Shown here: piece after piece, positions 62,992-64,000 of the stretch
How the letters are laid out: each line of letters starts with the position of its first letter
Numbering within the stretch: position 1 is the first letter of the stretch
Origin: a virus
Length of the DNA stretch: 64,000 nucleotides
IMG/VR virus record: IMGVR_UViG_3300007640_000030
Span: 51,010 to 115,009 of that record
Direction: 5' to 3' (one strand)
Program-made: the position numbers and the translations under genes
The notes under the pieces: model-generated
Database searches by the model: none
The model's input: only the letters and a program-made list of their open reading frames with translations
Told to the model about the DNA's origin: nothing

Positions 62992-63860
62992 TTCCAGTCT
63001 ACGCCTGCGGGTACGTAGTCTTTAATCTTACGACGAATCTCTTTATCCAGATCCGCAACTGACGTGGGTGGTTGACCCTTCTTCTTGACGTAGAAGTAAT
63101 TTGCGTCCTTGACGTAGGATCCACCCCTTCCAGACTTTGCGAGGTTCGCATCCACCCCAACCTTGTTGAACGCAAAGACGATATCTCCGTCCATGTACCT
63201 CTTCAACTTTTTACCCATGTTGATGATGTCACCCATTGTATTGGCGGCACCACGGTGAGTGTTGACTAGGATCTCAGATGGGACTCGACGTGAACGTGCC
63301 TGGTTTTGAGATTTTGCAACTTCGATGTCGTTGACAACCCAGACGATATGGATGTTCTCCTTATCGTATCCAAGACTTGCGGCCTGACGGGTGAGTCTTT
63401 CCAGTTTGGGTAGGTCTTTGAGTGTGGTATCAAAGATGATGTTGGGTTTCTTGTCTTTGGGTTGTAACAAAACTCCACGAAAGAGTGCCTTCTGTTTCCG
63501 GTTGTCCAGATCCAAATAGTCACCCATGATATCGTGAAGTTTCGATACGTTCTCAGGATTCTTTAGGTTCGCTGCAAGGTCAGCAAGATCAACACCAAGT
63601 TCTTTCTGAACTCTTGCACGAATGCTAGGGGCTCTGGACGCGAGAGTTTTAAGTTCATCGACATCCAGAGTCTTCCCTTCGATACCTACGAGGTTAGAGA
63701 GAACGAATCCTTTACCGGAACCCGCTCCCCCCGCCATGAAGACAATGTTTCCAAAACGAGGATACGCTTCTCCACCAAACGTGATCAACTTTTCAAGGAG
63801 CGATTCCGCCTCCTCGAAAAGGAAAGTTGTCTCATTTATATGCGCTTTGAATTTCTGCAT
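62988..63860 (-). CDS. P-loop NTPase, zeta-toxin-like kinase
   Basis: This 290-residue protein has FMAGGAGSGKGFVLS (P-loop GGAGSGKG, 44-51) and DVDELK soon after, then IIFDTTLKDLPKLERL and IVWVVNDIEVAKSQNQARSR, with RR residues typical of kinase lids. The layout of P-loop, D-x-D-E and arginine-rich lid is that of zeta toxin / AAA-like phage kinases. Zeta toxins phosphorylate the cell-wall precursor UNAG; the substrate here is unknown. No antitoxin is adjacent. The N-terminal MQKFKAHINETTFLFEEA is a T4-like phage type of start. A late box lies upstream. Confidence 0.7.
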   Translation of the reverse strand: MQKFKAHINETTFLFEEAESLLEKLITFGGEAYPRFGNIVFMAGGAGSGKGFVLSNLVGIEGKTLDVDELKTLASRAPSIRARVQKELGVDLADLAANLKNPENVSKLHDIMGDYLDLDNRKQKALFRGVLLQPKDKKPNIIFDTTLKDLPKLERLTRQAASLGYDKENIHIVWVVNDIEVAKSQNQARSRRVPSEILVNTHRGAANTMGDIINMGKKLKRYMDGDIVFAFNKVGVDANLAKSGRGGSYVKDANYFYVKKKGQPPTSVADLDKEIRRKIKDYVPAGVDWN

Positions 63861-63889
63861 GGCAGGGGGAACCTATGTTAGTTTACTTA

Positions 63890-63897
63890 TATTTATA
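63890..63897 (-). promoter_or_regulatory. Late promoter box TATAAATA for the zeta-like gene
   Basis: An exact octamer 29 bases upstream of the ATG at 63860. It overlaps the stop codon (TAA) of the truncated gene at the window edge. Confidence 0.75.
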
Positions 63898-64000
63898 CAA
63901 TCCAAGTTACTAACAGGACAATTACGCCAGTCCAAATTAGGACATTCGGGTAATTGGTCACAACTTCTTTGAAGTCAGCGACAGTACCTTTTACATAGTC
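63893..64000 (-). CDS. Partial C-terminus of a small membrane protein
   Basis: The last 35 residues of a gene that starts beyond the window, including FKEVVTNYPNVLIWTG followed by VIVLLVTWIV and a stop. This is a single hydrophobic helix of about 17 residues preceded by charged residues, so probably a membrane anchor or a small inner-membrane protein. Too little is present to name it. Confidence 0.5.
   Translation of the reverse strand, partial: DYVKGTVADFKEVVTNYPNVLIWTGVIVLLVTWIV

Noticed and set aside
1-64000. tRNA genes, rRNA, integrase, attachment sites or insertion sequences
   Set aside because: No cloverleaf-like segment, transposase or integrase motif or flanking direct repeats were seen on reading both strands. 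A tRNA scan could still find a degenerate one.

Overview
This window is the structural (late) half of a T4-like contractile-tailed phage genome, plus a stretch of early genes. The evidence is a nearly complete set of T4 morphogenesis orthologues in T4-like order: prohead core, portal gp20, tube gp19, sheath gp18, terminase gp17/gp16, gp15, gp14 and gp13, baseplate wedge gp8, gp6 and gp25, hub, gp53, gp48, gp4, gp54-like protein, gp26, tape measure, gp32 and gp33. Many genes have the compact or extended forms I associate with marine cyanophage-type T4-like viruses rather than with T4 itself. I see no photosynthesis genes, tRNAs, integrase or host DNA, so the host cannot be named. A marine bacterium is an inference.

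Layout. 1-9853 (minus) holds head, neck and packaging genes. 9865-28297 (minus) is an unusually large block of about 18 kb of fibre or adhesin genes, including two tandem Tyr/Arg/Gly-rich repeat proteins. A three-gene cassette (19481-17592: unknown protein, glycosyltransferase, oxygenase-like protein) sits inside this block. 28298-48691 (minus) is the baseplate module. 48748-53799 (plus) holds gp4, the gp54-like protein, gp26/gp51 and the tape measure. 53796-61739 (minus) holds nucleotide and replication genes (nucleotidyltransferase, P-loop kinase, gp32, gp33) followed by small early genes. 61854-62991 (plus) holds two unknown late genes. 62988-64000 (minus) holds a zeta-toxin-like P-loop protein and a truncated membrane protein.

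Regulation is readable from sequence. Most late transcription units start at TATAAATA, the T4 late promoter box. The 59-62 kb early genes use sigma70 promoters (TTGACA, 17-base spacer, TATAAT-like) with A/T-rich upstream elements and a repeated 18-base leader. The embedded cassette has its own perfect sigma70 promoter at 19526-19554. gp32 has overlapping sigma70 and late promoters.

The most notable observations are these. (1) A canonical T TTT TTA slippery site joins gp26 to a -1 frame extension just before the tape measure. (2) The two large fibre-like proteins are built on four-residue (12-base) periodic repeats. (3) An early cassette lies inside the late fibre cluster, with a hairpin that would hide the next gene's ribosome binding site and a late promoter in its loop. 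(4) The gp5 cell-puncturing device appears split into three consecutive genes in T4 domain order. (5) A 34-residue protein with an EF-hand loop lies between portal and prohead core. Intergenic space is minimal and no gene-free stretch exceeds about 160 bases.
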